Assembly (NCBI RefSeq): GCF_002258215.1
Contig: NZ_NEFY01000006.1
Coordinates: forward strand, 178,220-242,219
Direction of reading: 5' to 3'
DNA: 64,000 nucleotides
Source of the DNA: Marinobacter vinifirmus
GTDB taxonomy: Bacteria > Pseudomonadota > Gammaproteobacteria > Pseudomonadales > Oleiphilaceae
A program made the position numbers and the translations under genes. Shown here in pieces: positions 7,675 through 15,687 of the stretch. How positions within the stretch are numbered: the first letter of the stretch is position 1; the number at the start of each line of letters is the position of its first letter. A model generated the notes under the pieces. It saw only the letters and a program-made list of their open reading frames with translations. It had not been told where the DNA came from and ran no database searches.

Positions 7675-7839
7675 CTGAATTACGGCACGGTGGAAATAGG
7701 CCTGGACCTGAGGGAACAGCTGCGGAGCATTGAGCAGGTCAAGCGCAGAAGCCTGATGATTGCCGCTCTGGAAGTATTGGCAGCAGCTCTGTTCTCAATT
7801 GCTGCCGGTTATTACCTGGTCCGGCGACTGAAACACTAG
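7675..7839 (+). pseudogene. Fragment resembling the membrane end of a sensory receptor
   Basis: An open frame without an ATG encodes about 54 residues: LREQLRSIEQVKRRSLMIAA, then a hydrophobic segment ending in GYYLVRRLKH and a stop. The linker-TM-RR pattern resembles the last periplasmic helix and second membrane span of HAMP-type diguanylate cyclases or chemoreceptors. Upstream, an in-frame TAG lies at 7630. It is either a remnant of a receptor gene or a small single-span protein starting at a non-ATG codon; an AAGGGAAGG lies just ahead of the CTG. Confidence 0.35.
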
Positions 7840-8144
7840 GGCAGGTTAATAACGGTGAGTATAGCCAGCGGGTGACCGTTCCACAGCCCACGCGAAACCC
7901 TAAACAAAAGCGGACATTCCCCGTTCTCTGGATTTAACTGGTACAAGCGTGCACTGATAATTTGAGTGTAAACTTTTCACAGAGCCGGCAGCGTAATGGC
8001 GGCTGCGGAACTACAGATAAAACCATGAAAAATCATTGTTATCAGGGCTTGGAATCAGATTTGGACGGGGGAGATGGCGTTGGGGTTTAATAAGAATGCA
8101 AACTAATAAGCCGTGATACGGTTGCCGCCAGGAGGTAGATCCAG

Positions 8145-8495
8145 TTGACTTATTACATTGTCAAAGTCGCAGTGACCGCTATTCTGGTTGTCCTCATATC
8201 GGAAGTGTCGAAGCGCAGCTCGTTCATAGGCGCTGTGCTTGCGTCGGTGCCGCTGACGTCAGTCTTGGCAATGCTTTGGCTTTATTTAGATACCAGGGAT
8301 GCAGAAAAGGTTAGCGAACTTGCAAGTAGTGTGTTTTGGCTGGTTTTGCCATCACTTGCTTTGTTTATTGCGTTACCGGTTCTGTTGGCACAGGGGCTCA
8401 ATTTCTACCTTAGCCTGACAGCGTCAATCGGCATTACAGCAATCTGCTACTGGGTAATGGTGGTTGTCCTTCGGTACTATTGCGTGGGGCTTTAA
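8145..8495 (+). CDS. DUF3147 family membrane protein
   Basis: The product has 116 residues with four predicted membrane spans. The stretch [20 protein letters not shown] is typical of DUF3147. The start is TTG with an excellent AGGAGGT Shine-Dalgarno about 9 nt upstream. The function of the family is unknown. It is followed 89 nt later by ynfA-like DNA on the same strand, probably one transcript. The local base composition is more AT-rich than in flanking housekeeping genes, consistent with acquisition. Confidence 0.75.
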   Translation: MTYYIVKVAVTAILVVLISEVSKRSSFIGAVLASVPLTSVLAMLWLYLDTRDAEKVSELASSVFWLVLPSLALFIALPVLLAQGLNFYLSLTASIGITAICYWVMVVVLRYYCVGL

Positions 8496-8584
8496 ATATC
8501 GTAGAACAAGGGGCTGTTGTTGGACGCATCTACGCTGGCGCTGGCACGCCGCAAAGTCAGGTAACTGCCAAGAGGTCAATTTCA

Positions 8585-8917
8585 TTGTCTGAATTGAAAA
8601 CGGTTGGTCTTTTTATCGTCACCGCTTTGGCAGAGATCGTGGGTTGTTATTTGCCTTATCTCTGGCTTCGAGAGGGTAAAACCATCTGGCTCCTGGTGCC
8701 AGGTGCGTTGAGCCTCGCAGCATTTGCGTGGTTGCTTTCACTGCACCCCACCGCTGCTGGCAGGGTCTATGCCGCGTATGGTGGTGTGTATATTTTTATG
8801 GCAATTGTGTGGCTTTGGGCGGTCGATGGGGTTCGACCAACAGTTTGGGATTTAGTTGGTTCAGCTGTTGCGTTGGTGGGAATGGCGATCATCATGTTTG
8901 CGCCTCGCGCCACATAA
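8585..8917 (+). CDS. YnfA/UPF0060 family small membrane protein
   Basis: The TTG at 8585 gives 110 residues, the normal family length, with AGAGGT 8 nt upstream. Four membrane segments and the family stretches [19 protein letters not shown] and [20 protein letters not shown] match E. coli YnfA closely. YnfA proteins resemble small multidrug-resistance transporters, and an efflux role has been proposed. The longer open frame upstream of 8585 has no supporting similarity. Confidence 0.88.
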   Translation: MSELKTVGLFIVTALAEIVGCYLPYLWLREGKTIWLLVPGALSLAAFAWLLSLHPTAAGRVYAAYGGVYIFMAIVWLWAVDGVRPTVWDLVGSAVALVGMAIIMFAPRAT

Positions 8918-9065
8918 CCAACTGTTGTAGTTCGTTCCGGGCGTCCGGTCCTGCGCCCTGATGCCCATTTCGCTGCGGTACGTGGGCGCCACTATACCAG
9001 TGCTAATCGTCCTACCCGAATGACCGCTTTGCGACCTTGTGCAGCTGGGAGTCTTATAAATCACA

Positions 9066-9082
9066 TGTGCCAAATTGGCACA
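9066..9082 (+). promoter_or_regulatory. Operator palindrome 1 of the toxin-antitoxin operon
   Basis: A perfect inverted repeat, TGTGCCAA-A-TTGGCACA, upstream of the antitoxin gene. It is the kind of site bound by ribbon-helix-helix antitoxins. Its centre is 40 nt from the centre of palindrome 2. Confidence 0.65.
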
Positions 9083-9101
9083 CTAAGTTGATTGGGGTCA
9101 T

Positions 9102-9126
9102 TATGTGTGCCAGCATGGCATACATA
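9102..9126 (+). promoter_or_regulatory. Operator palindrome 2 of the toxin-antitoxin operon
   Basis: A 25-nt dyad, TATGTGTGCCA-GCA-TGGCATACATA, with one mismatch between 11-nt arms. It shares the TGTGCCA half-site with palindrome 1. Paired sites fit cooperative autorepression by a toxin-antitoxin complex. Confidence 0.65.
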
Positions 9127-9212
9127 GATTGAGCCCATGAATCACTTTCTATCAAGGAAGAGGGTTTTCTCAGGTTTCAGTCGAGCTTATCCCGCCATCG
9201 GTGAAGAATATT

Positions 9213-9512
9213 ATGAACACACAAGGTAAAGACACTCGCCTGGTGGCCCGTGTCGATGAAGAAACGCAGAGACTTATTGCTCATGCAGCAGAGTTAACGG
9301 GCCGCAGCTTGAGTCAGTTCCTGATCTACGCTGCAATGAAAGAAGCACAAGAGGCCGAGCGTCAGGCGCTACAAATCCAGGTTTCCCGGCAGAGTGCTGA
9401 CCGTATGCTGGAGCTGCTGGATAACCCTGAGCCGATTAATCCAAAGCTTCGGGAAGCTGCACTCAACCACAGGAAGTTGGCTGGTGACTTTAAGAACCGA
9501 AGAAATCAGTAA
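9213..9512 (+). CDS. DUF1778 (TacA-like) antitoxin
   Basis: ATG 9213 has GGTGAAG 6 nt upstream and gives 99 residues; a GTG four codons earlier is an alternative. The N-terminal ribbon-helix-helix part reads RLVARVDEETQRLIAHAAEL followed by TGRSLSQFLIYAA, typical of DUF1778 antitoxins. The C-terminal part (about 55-99) is the toxin-wrapping tail. It is predicted to bind the two upstream palindromes and to neutralise the GNAT toxin, whose start overlaps this gene by 29 nt. Confidence 0.85.
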   Translation: MNTQGKDTRLVARVDEETQRLIAHAAELTGRSLSQFLIYAAMKEAQEAERQALQIQVSRQSADRMLELLDNPEPINPKLREAALNHRKLAGDFKNRRNQ

Positions 9513-10014
9513 AAAACACAATCGGCGAAAATTTGACTGCGGTAAGCCTGCGCTCAACGAGTTCTTGAAGAAAATTGCCCGGCAAAGCAGCCAGAAGATG
9601 GCGACACGGACTTATGTACTGGTTGAAGATGAGGTCGACCCGACGGAGATCCTCGGCTATTACACTCTTCTTCCCAGCACCATTGTCTTCCCCCAGGGAC
9701 ACCCCCTACAAAAGCGGTTTCCGTCGGATCCGCCGGTTTACCGGCTGGCACGGCTTGCGGTTGATAACTCTCTGAAAGGGTATGGATTAGGAGCGTACCT
9801 GCTGATCGAGTGCCTGAGGCGGGTTGTTGATGCGTCGATTTCAGTTGGCGGTATCGGCTGTGCGGTAGATGCCAAAGACGACGACTCAAAAAGATTCTAC
9901 GAAAGGTTTGGGTTTGTTGCTATTGATGGCGTCGAGGGTGACGCTTTAGCTCTTTGGCTGCCTTTTGAACAATGTCTGGAAGCAGTCGAACTGTCAGAGG
10001 CAAGTGGACGGTAG
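9484..10014 (+). CDS. GNAT acetyltransferase toxin (TacT-like)
   Basis: The start is GTG 9484 with AGGAAG 7 nt upstream, giving 176 residues; an earlier ATG in this frame is buried in the antitoxin gene. The frame opens with TLRTEEISKKHNRRKFDCGK, like TacT/AtaT2 toxins, where the FDCG turn is conserved. The acetyl-CoA region reads RLARLAVDNSLKGYGLGAYL, followed by DAKDDDSKRFYERFGF. Such toxins acetylate the aminoacyl group of charged tRNAs and stop translation (family knowledge). It overlaps its antitoxin gene and shares the operators. Confidence 0.86.
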   Translation: MTLRTEEISKKHNRRKFDCGKPALNEFLKKIARQSSQKMATRTYVLVEDEVDPTEILGYYTLLPSTIVFPQGHPLQKRFPSDPPVYRLARLAVDNSLKGYGLGAYLLIECLRRVVDASISVGGIGCAVDAKDDDSKRFYERFGFVAIDGVEGDALALWLPFEQCLEAVELSEASGR

Positions 10015-10070
10015 TCGGGTTCCGCCGAGTTACTACGGATCTTTCTAAAAACTAGCATAGGGAAATGATA

Positions 10071-11171
10071 ATGGATCAACCACATGAGTCTCGGCCGGAA
10101 AACGATATCCAGGAGCGATACACCGCCTGCCTCCTCGGCGGAGCCATAGGCGATGCCCTCGGTGCCGCCGTGGAGTTCATGTCCCGCGCTGAAATCCTGA
10201 GCCGCTTTGGCCCTGCCGGCATAACCGACTACGCCCCGGCCTACGGTGGCAAAGGCAAGATAACCGACGACACCCAAATGACCCTGTTCACCGCCGAAGG
10301 CCTGTTGCGGGGGCGAATGCGGGGAGTCAGTAAAGGCATTGCAGGTTTCGACCACACAGTTGCCAATGCTTATCTGCGCTGGCTGGCAACACAGGGCCAC
10401 GAGTGTCGTGCGGTAACCGCAGAGAAAGACGGCTGGTTGTTTCAGCAGCCAGAGTTGCACAGCCAGCGAGCACCGGGCATGACGTGTTTGAGTGCTCTGC
10501 GGGATTACCCGGGCGTTCCAGAGACCGCCGGCAATGACAGTAAGGGTTGTGGCGGGGTAATGCGGGTGGCTCCGGTAGGGCTTTACTGGCGTACCTTCAA
10601 CGGTAACTCCGGCCTGGAAAGGGTATTTGAAGATGGGTGTATGTGCGCCGGCCTCACCCACGGCCATCCCAGCGGTTATCTGACCGGTGGCGTACTGGCC
10701 GTTTTGATCTTTGAGTTATTGAACGACAAAACTCTGCTGGATGCCCTGGGTGCCGCCAAGATATTACTGGTTGCAGAGCGCGGTCACGAGGAGACGTTGG
10801 CGGCCCTGGATAAGGCGGTAGAACTGAGCCAGTCCGGCAAGCCCCACCATATCGCTATCCAGGAACTCGGCGAAGGCTGGGTCGCAGAGGAAGCACTGGC
10901 GATTTCTGTTTATTGCGCCCTGGTGGCTGAAAGTTTCGAGCAGGGTATTGTGCTGGCAGTGAATCATGATGGGGATTCAGACTCTACCGGAGCCATTACC
11001 GGAAACATTCTTGGCGCCATGCTTGGCACCGGGGTGATTCCGCAGCGGTGGCTGAAGCCGTTGGAGCTTCGGGACGTGATTGGGGCCGTCGCGTCCGATT
11101 TGTGGACGTGCCAGGAGTGGCATTCTTTTATGGATGACGATGGGCTTTGGGAGCGGTATCCGGGGTATTGA
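10071..11171 (+). CDS. ADP-ribosylglycohydrolase family protein
   Basis: ATG 10071 is preferred over ATG 10065 because AGGGAA is then spaced about 6 nt away; it gives 366 residues. Metal-binding motifs of the DraG/ARH family are intact: GGAIGDALGAAVEF near residue 25, TDDTQMTLFTAE near 70, and HDGDSDSTGAITGNILGA near 305. The enzyme should remove ADP-ribose from an acceptor using two Mg ions. No ADP-ribosyltransferase gene is visible nearby and no nitrogenase genes are present, so the target is unknown. It lies 56 nt after the GNAT toxin on the same strand and may be co-transcribed with it. Confidence 0.88.
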   Translation: MDQPHESRPENDIQERYTACLLGGAIGDALGAAVEFMSRAEILSRFGPAGITDYAPAYGGKGKITDDTQMTLFTAEGLLRGRMRGVSKGIAGFDHTVANAYLRWLATQGHECRAVTAEKDGWLFQQPELHSQRAPGMTCLSALRDYPGVPETAGNDSKGCGGVMRVAPVGLYWRTFNGNSGLERVFEDGCMCAGLTHGHPSGYLTGGVLAVLIFELLNDKTLLDALGAAKILLVAERGHEETLAALDKAVELSQSGKPHHIAIQELGEGWVAEEALAISVYCALVAESFEQGIVLAVNHDGDSDSTGAITGNILGAMLGTGVIPQRWLKPLELRDVIGAVASDLWTCQEWHSFMDDDGLWERYPGY

Positions 11172-11288
11172 GCCAGCCACTTAGCAAGTGGAGTCATCAG
11201 TCTCATCGCAGCACCAATATCGCCGCCGAAGCGCAAGATATTTATATCCGAGAACATCTTAACTTAGATATCAGGATGACATTCAGGT

Positions 11289-12146
11289 TCAGTCTGTAGA
11301 CGCCAGGCCTTTTAGAACCTGCGGCCAACAAGCCTTGCAGCGGCTGCGCAGCAGGTCACTGTGGCCAATTTCTTTCAGTCCAAAACTGGATGGTTCCAGA
11401 AACTGTTTGTCTATCCTGGCGTTGGGCAGAAGGCGCAGAAAATCTTCCACGTTTGCAGGCACGGCGATGTGGTCATCTGTCGCGGTTAGTGACAGCACGG
11501 GCGCTTTTATATCCGAATAGTGATGCCGCTGTATTTCCCTTCCAAAACTGTTTTCTACATATCCGGGTGAGCTGCACCACCGTCGCCACTGCCTGGCGAC
11601 GCCAGCGGGCAGGTCTTCGCCAAAACCGATGAGTTTGGTGGGCCAGTAGCCTTTCACCGCAACGGAAACGGGTTGCCAGCCATGGAACAGCAGCTTGGCT
11701 GCCAGCCTGGTTTTGGGTTTCAGGTTGTTGAAATGCCCCGACGATGCGGCAATCAGAACATAGCGGTCAATTTGGGCGAAATTGGGCATCAAACCGATCA
11801 ACTGCGCACCGGCACTGTGGCCCACCAGGGTCACCGGCAGGTTCGGAGCCAGGGCGATCAGCAGGTCCAGCGCTGCCGGCAAATCCAGGGTCCCCCAGTC
11901 CACCAGGTCGGCAGAGAGTTCCGCGAGGGGGGTATTGTTGCGGGAGTCCCCGATGCCCCTGTTGGAAAACGCCAGCACGGCAAAGCCCTGTTCGCTCAAA
12001 CTGGTGGCAAAATTGAAATAGACCTGGTGCCGAAACCCAGTGGCCGGGGAGAGCAGGACGGCACCGCGAGGTGACTCTGTGGCTGGCCTGAAAAAGTGCC
12101 CGGTGAGCCTATAGCCGTCTTCACAGGTTATTAGGGTTTTTTCCAT
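11289..12146 (-). CDS. Alpha/beta hydrolase (COG4757-like)
   Basis: A cytoplasmic 285-residue alpha/beta-fold hydrolase. The nucleophile elbow is GHSAGAQ (about residue 107), the acid is in TATDDHIAVP (about 225), and the histidine in EIGHSDLL (about 260). The N-terminal strand LITCEDGYRLTGHFF and AVLAFSNRGIGDS fit predicted hydrolases of COG4757. The substrate is unknown. It is divergent from a TetR gene, with a large dyad between them, so regulation by that protein is likely. Confidence 0.8.
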   Translation of the reverse strand: MEKTLITCEDGYRLTGHFFRPATESPRGAVLLSPATGFRHQVYFNFATSLSEQGFAVLAFSNRGIGDSRNNTPLAELSADLVDWGTLDLPAALDLLIALAPNLPVTLVGHSAGAQLIGLMPNFAQIDRYVLIAASSGHFNNLKPKTRLAAKLLFHGWQPVSVAVKGYWPTKLIGFGEDLPAGVARQWRRWCSSPGYVENSFGREIQRHHYSDIKAPVLSLTATDDHIAVPANVEDFLRLLPNARIDKQFLEPSSFGLKEIGHSDLLRSRCKACWPQVLKGLASTD

Positions 12147-12321
12147 TGTCGATCCATTTAATCATCAGCTAAAAATAGATAGCGCAGAAATTGCGGCAAA
12201 CAGGCCGTATTGGCCAAGATGCCGGGCATCTGGATTAACCCTCAGCCCGGAATCCTGAGGTATCCGTTCAGTTTCACGTTCATGGTGATTTCTTTTCGTG
12301 AAGGTGTGGCGCAAAAAACAA

Positions 12322-12354
12322 CAGAACAATATTCTTAAAAAGAAGGATATTCTG
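12322..12354. promoter_or_regulatory. Candidate TetR operator (33-nt nested dyad)
   Basis: The sequence has the symmetric form CAGAA-N5-TTCTT-N3-AAGAA-N5-TTCTG. Inner and outer arms share one centre and have equal spacing. It lies in the 276-nt divergent region, 68 nt before the TetR start, and is the only strong dyad I found there. I see no credible gene elsewhere in this region. Confidence 0.55.
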
Positions 12355-12422
12355 TTTCGGACAAAGCTGTCAAACGGTAGAATGCAGGCCATGGCGAGTT
12401 CAATCAGGCGAATATCCATTTA

Positions 12423-13037
12423 ATGAACCAATCCAATATTTTAGAGAATCGGTTTCCGGGCCGCAGAGCTGCGCTGAAAAGAGAGATTCTGGAACAGGCG
12501 CTGCTTTGCTTTAACGATCTGGGGGTGGAAGCGACAACTATCGATGCCATCAAAGCCCGATGCGACACCAGTGTGGGGGCGATTTACCATCACTTCGGGA
12601 ACAAAGAGGGCATCCTGAGTGCGCTCTTTTTTGCGGCCATGGATGATCAACGACAGCAACTGGAGCGAGAGTTGGCCGGGGCAAACAATCTGCGCGAGGC
12701 GGTGTTTTGCATTATCGAGAGCTATCTGGACTGGGTGGCGGCCAACCGCGAATGGGCCAGATTCCTTTATCAGGCACGTTCCCCATTGGCTAAGGGACCA
12801 TTTCAGCAGGAACTGAAGGATCGAAATATCCAGAATTACCAGAAGCTGAAAGAGCAGTTAATTGGTTTGGGCAAGGGCGATATCAAAATTGTCCAGCCCT
12901 TCGAGATGCTCTTCTCTCTCATCATAGGTCCGTCGGAAAACTATTGCAGAGCTTGGCTGTCTGGCCGGGTAAAGACATCGCCTCAGGAGTACCGAAAAGA
13001 ATTTGCGGAATCCGCATGGCGCTCGCTAAAGAGGTGA
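12423..13037 (+). CDS. TetR-family transcriptional regulator
   Basis: A 204-residue protein. Residues about 15-65 form the TetR helix-turn-helix: REILEQALLCFNDLGVEATT, then SVGAIYHHFGNKEGIL. The C-terminal part is the ligand and dimer domain, with the stretch ESYLDWVAANREWARFLYQA. It probably represses the divergent hydrolase gene and itself through the nested dyad upstream. The ligand is unknown. Confidence 0.88.
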   Translation: MNQSNILENRFPGRRAALKREILEQALLCFNDLGVEATTIDAIKARCDTSVGAIYHHFGNKEGILSALFFAAMDDQRQQLERELAGANNLREAVFCIIESYLDWVAANREWARFLYQARSPLAKGPFQQELKDRNIQNYQKLKEQLIGLGKGDIKIVQPFEMLFSLIIGPSENYCRAWLSGRVKTSPQEYRKEFAESAWRSLKR

Positions 13038-13286
13038 TCGGCCTGGTCATATCTAACCAAGCGTTAGTGCGGTATCGTTTTATTCTGATACTCAAGCGAT
13101 ATGGTTAAACGCTCCGGGTTCTGAAGTGCGAACGTTACAACGAAACCGACTCACCGGAAGTCAGAACCCTTCCGCAGCGATGGCTGGATCCTTGAGAAGT
13201 TTGCCTCGATAAGCGTAATCTATTCAAAGGCGAACACCGCAGATCCAAGAAGCCACTTTCTATACCCCGGGCCTGGTAAAACAACA

Positions 13287-13775
13287 ATGAGTTCAAACGA
13301 ACAAAAGCTCAAGCGCCGGCGCTCAGCCCCTCGTGGCCGTCAACTGGAACCGGCCGTATTGTCGGAGCTGCGGGACCTGCTCGGTGACGAAGGTGTCGAT
13401 CCGTCATTGCGACACCGCGATCGCCTGATCGAGCACCTTCATGCACTGCAGGACACCTACGGTTACCTGTCCATGCCCCGTCTCCGGGCCCTTGCGACCT
13501 TCATGAATCTGCCCATGGCCGCCATTTATGAAACGGCCACTTTCTATGCCCATTTTGATGTCATTCACGACGAACAAACACCACCGCCCGAGATAACTCT
13601 GCGGGTGTGTGACTCGCTTTCCTGTCGTTTGGCAGGAGCGGAGGCATTGCATCGAGCGCTATCTGATGGAGCTGATCCCGCCACGGTGAGGGTACAGCGA
13701 GCGCCCTGCATGGGGCGCCGCGCCCGGCGTCGCTGGCCCACGCCCGGGGCCATGACACCACTCATTCTGCCATGA
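13287..13775 (+). pseudogene. NAD-dependent formate dehydrogenase gamma subunit (fdsG-like), truncated
   Basis: Residues 1-140 are a good NuoE/FdsG-type [2Fe-2S] subunit: LHALQDTYGYLSMPRLRALA, PMAAIYETATFYAHFDV, then RVCDSLSCRLAGA and RAPCMGR. Right after CMGR, where the fourth cluster cysteine (CMGRC) should follow, the frame runs into unrelated codons. In the shifted frame these encode the alpha-subunit sequence leading to HDTTHSAM. A deletion therefore removed the gamma tail, the whole NAD/FMN-binding beta subunit and the alpha N terminus, roughly 2 kb judging from family sizes (inference). Confidence 0.8.
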
Positions 13776-14308
13776 ACGTCAATCTGGACGCCTGCATCAC
13801 CTGCGGCTTGTGCGAGCGTGCCTGCCGCGAAGTGCAGGGCAACGACGTCATAGGCCTGGCGCACCGTGGTGCTGCGTCCAAAGTGGTGTTTGATTTTGAT
13901 GACCCCATGGGCGACAGCACCTGCGTTGCCTGCGGCGAATGTGTGCAGGCCTGTCCGACCGGGGCCCTGATGCCCGCCACCCTGATTGATGCCGAGGGCC
14001 GCGGAGACTCTGCCACCGCCGACCGCACTGTGGATTCCGTTTGCCCCTATTGCGGTGTGGGCTGCCAACTGACCTATCACGTGAAGGACGAATCTGCGCC
14101 TGCCGAAACAGAAATATGCGAGCATCGTGCCCGCATCCTTTTTGTGGAAGGCAAAGATGGGCCGTCAAACCAGGGCCGGCTCTGTGTTAAGGGGCGTTTC
14201 GGCTCATCATCGATCCCCGAGGGCAGGCCCTGGATGCCTATGCCTGGCGCAGCGTGCGGTTTTCACCCGGAGGCGACGTGGCGTTGTTCAACGCCATGCT
14301 CCACGTGA
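13772..14308 (+). pseudogene. Formate dehydrogenase alpha subunit, N-terminal remnant (Fe-S domains)
   Basis: The frame carries two ferredoxin-type clusters (CITCGLCERACREVQ and CVACGECVQACPTGAL) and the [4Fe-4S] motif of the molybdopterin domain (CPYCGVGCQLTYHV), then GRLCVKGRFG. After that the sequence jumps frame into codons for IIDPRGQALDAY, which belong about 150 residues further on in FdsA/FdhA. The missing block contains the cysteine or selenocysteine that ligates molybdenum. It is in a different frame from the gamma remnant upstream and from the C-terminal remnant downstream, so no active enzyme can be made. Confidence 0.82.
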
Positions 14309-15687
14309 TCATCCACGAGGCACTCTTTGACCAGGCCTACATTGATGCCCACACCGAGGGCTTCGGGGCACTGGCGTCAAGTGTTGCCGATATGACACCG
14401 GAGGTGATGAGCCCGCTCTGCGGTGTTGAACCAGAGGTTATTCGCGAAGTGGCCCGCGCCTACGCGGGGGCCGACAGAGCGATGATCTTCTGGGGCATGG
14501 GCATTTCCCAGCACGTGCATGGCACTGATAACGCTCGCTGCCTGATCTCAATGGCCCTGGCTTGCGGCCATACGGGCCGGCCGGGTACGGGCCTGCATCC
14601 GTTGCGTGGCCAGAACAACGTGCAGGGTGCCTCCGATGCCGGGCTGATCCCCATGGTATTGCCCGACTACCAACCGGTAGGAGATGCCCAGCTACGGGCC
14701 GCTTTCGAAGAACTCTGGGACACTGAACTTGACCCGGAGCCCGGGCTCACGGTGGTAGAGATTATGGATGCCATCACGGCAGGCACCATAAAGGGCATGT
14801 ACATCCTCGGCGAGAACCCCGCCATGTCAGATCCGGATCTGACCCACGCCAGGGCCGCACTGGCTGCGCTTGAGCATCTGGTGGTACAGGATCTGTTCGT
14901 CACCGAGACCGCCCAGTTCGCCGACGTTATTCTGCCTGCGGCCGCCTGGTCGGAAAAATCAGGTACCGTTACCAACACCAACCGGCAGGTGCAAATGGGC
15001 CGTGCCGCGCTGTCGCCGCCAGGGGAGGCGAAACCTGACTGGTGGATTATTCAGGAAATGGCCCGGCGATTCGGGCTGGATTGGGACTATCACGGCCCTG
15101 AGCAGGTGTTCGCTGAGATGAAGCAGGGCATGCATTCATTGGATCACATCTCCTGGTCCCGACTGGAACGCGAAGGTTCTGTGACCTATCCCTGTTCCGC
15201 CGATGATGCGCCAGGGCAGGACGTTGTCTTCTCGGATGCCTTCCCGCGGGCCGGGGGCCGGGGCAGGTTTTCGCCGGCCTGGCCACTGCCGCCGGACGAG
15301 CCGGTGGATGAAGCCTATCCCATTGTGTTGACTACCGGGCGATTGCTTGAACACTGGCACACCGGTGCCATGACCCGTCGCAGCCGGGTACTAGATGAGC
15401 GGGAGCCCGAAGCAGCTGCTTTTCTGGCATCAGCAGAGTTGGATCGCTTGGGCGTAACACCGGGTGATGCAATCAAGATTGCCACCCGGCGTGGCAGCAT
15501 CACCCTGACGGCGCGGGCCGATCAGGCTATGCCCGAGGGCATGGTGTTCGTGCCCTTCGCGTTTGTTGAGGCAGCCGCCAACCTGCTCACCAACCCGGCC
15601 CTGGACCCGGATGGTAAGATTCCGGAGTTCAAGTATGCTGCATGTCGGCTGAGCGCCATTGCACCCGATTCCGGCCAGCCTCTTTAG
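14200..15687 (+). pseudogene. Formate dehydrogenase alpha subunit, C-terminal remnant
   Basis: From about 14200 the frame encodes IIDPRGQALDAYAWRSVRFS followed by DVALFNAMLHVIIHEALFD, then an intact bis-MGD domain: GMGISQHVHGTDNARCLISM, GRPGTGLHPLRGQNNVQGAS, GENPAMSDPDL, and the C-terminal dinucleotide-binding part TTGRLLEHWHTGAMTRR. An internal ATG at 14254 could give 477 residues, but without the Fe-S domains or the molybdenum ligand. The 3' end overlaps the convergent diguanylate cyclase gene by 59 nt. The lack of stop codons over nearly 1.5 kb suggests recent loss. Confidence 0.82.

Larger units (their letters stand above)
7563..8144. other. 582-nt region without an intact gene
   Basis: Between the HEWFH gene and the DUF3147 gene there is AT-rich sequence with phased AGTGTAAA repeats, a short membrane-receptor-like coding remnant, and about 300 nt in which I see no gene, RNA or clear terminator. 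Another copy of AGTGTAAAC lies at 7965-7973. Confidence 0.6.

Noticed and set aside
11175..11189. Short hairpin after the ADP-ribosylglycohydrolase gene
   Set aside because: A six-base CCACTT/AAGTGG stem overlaps the end of the gene region but has no T-tract, so it cannot be called a terminator.
12165..12419. 84-codon minus-strand open frame between the hydrolase and TetR genes
   Set aside because: It spans the divergent promoter and the nested dyad, has no Shine-Dalgarno and encodes no recognisable or balanced protein sequence.
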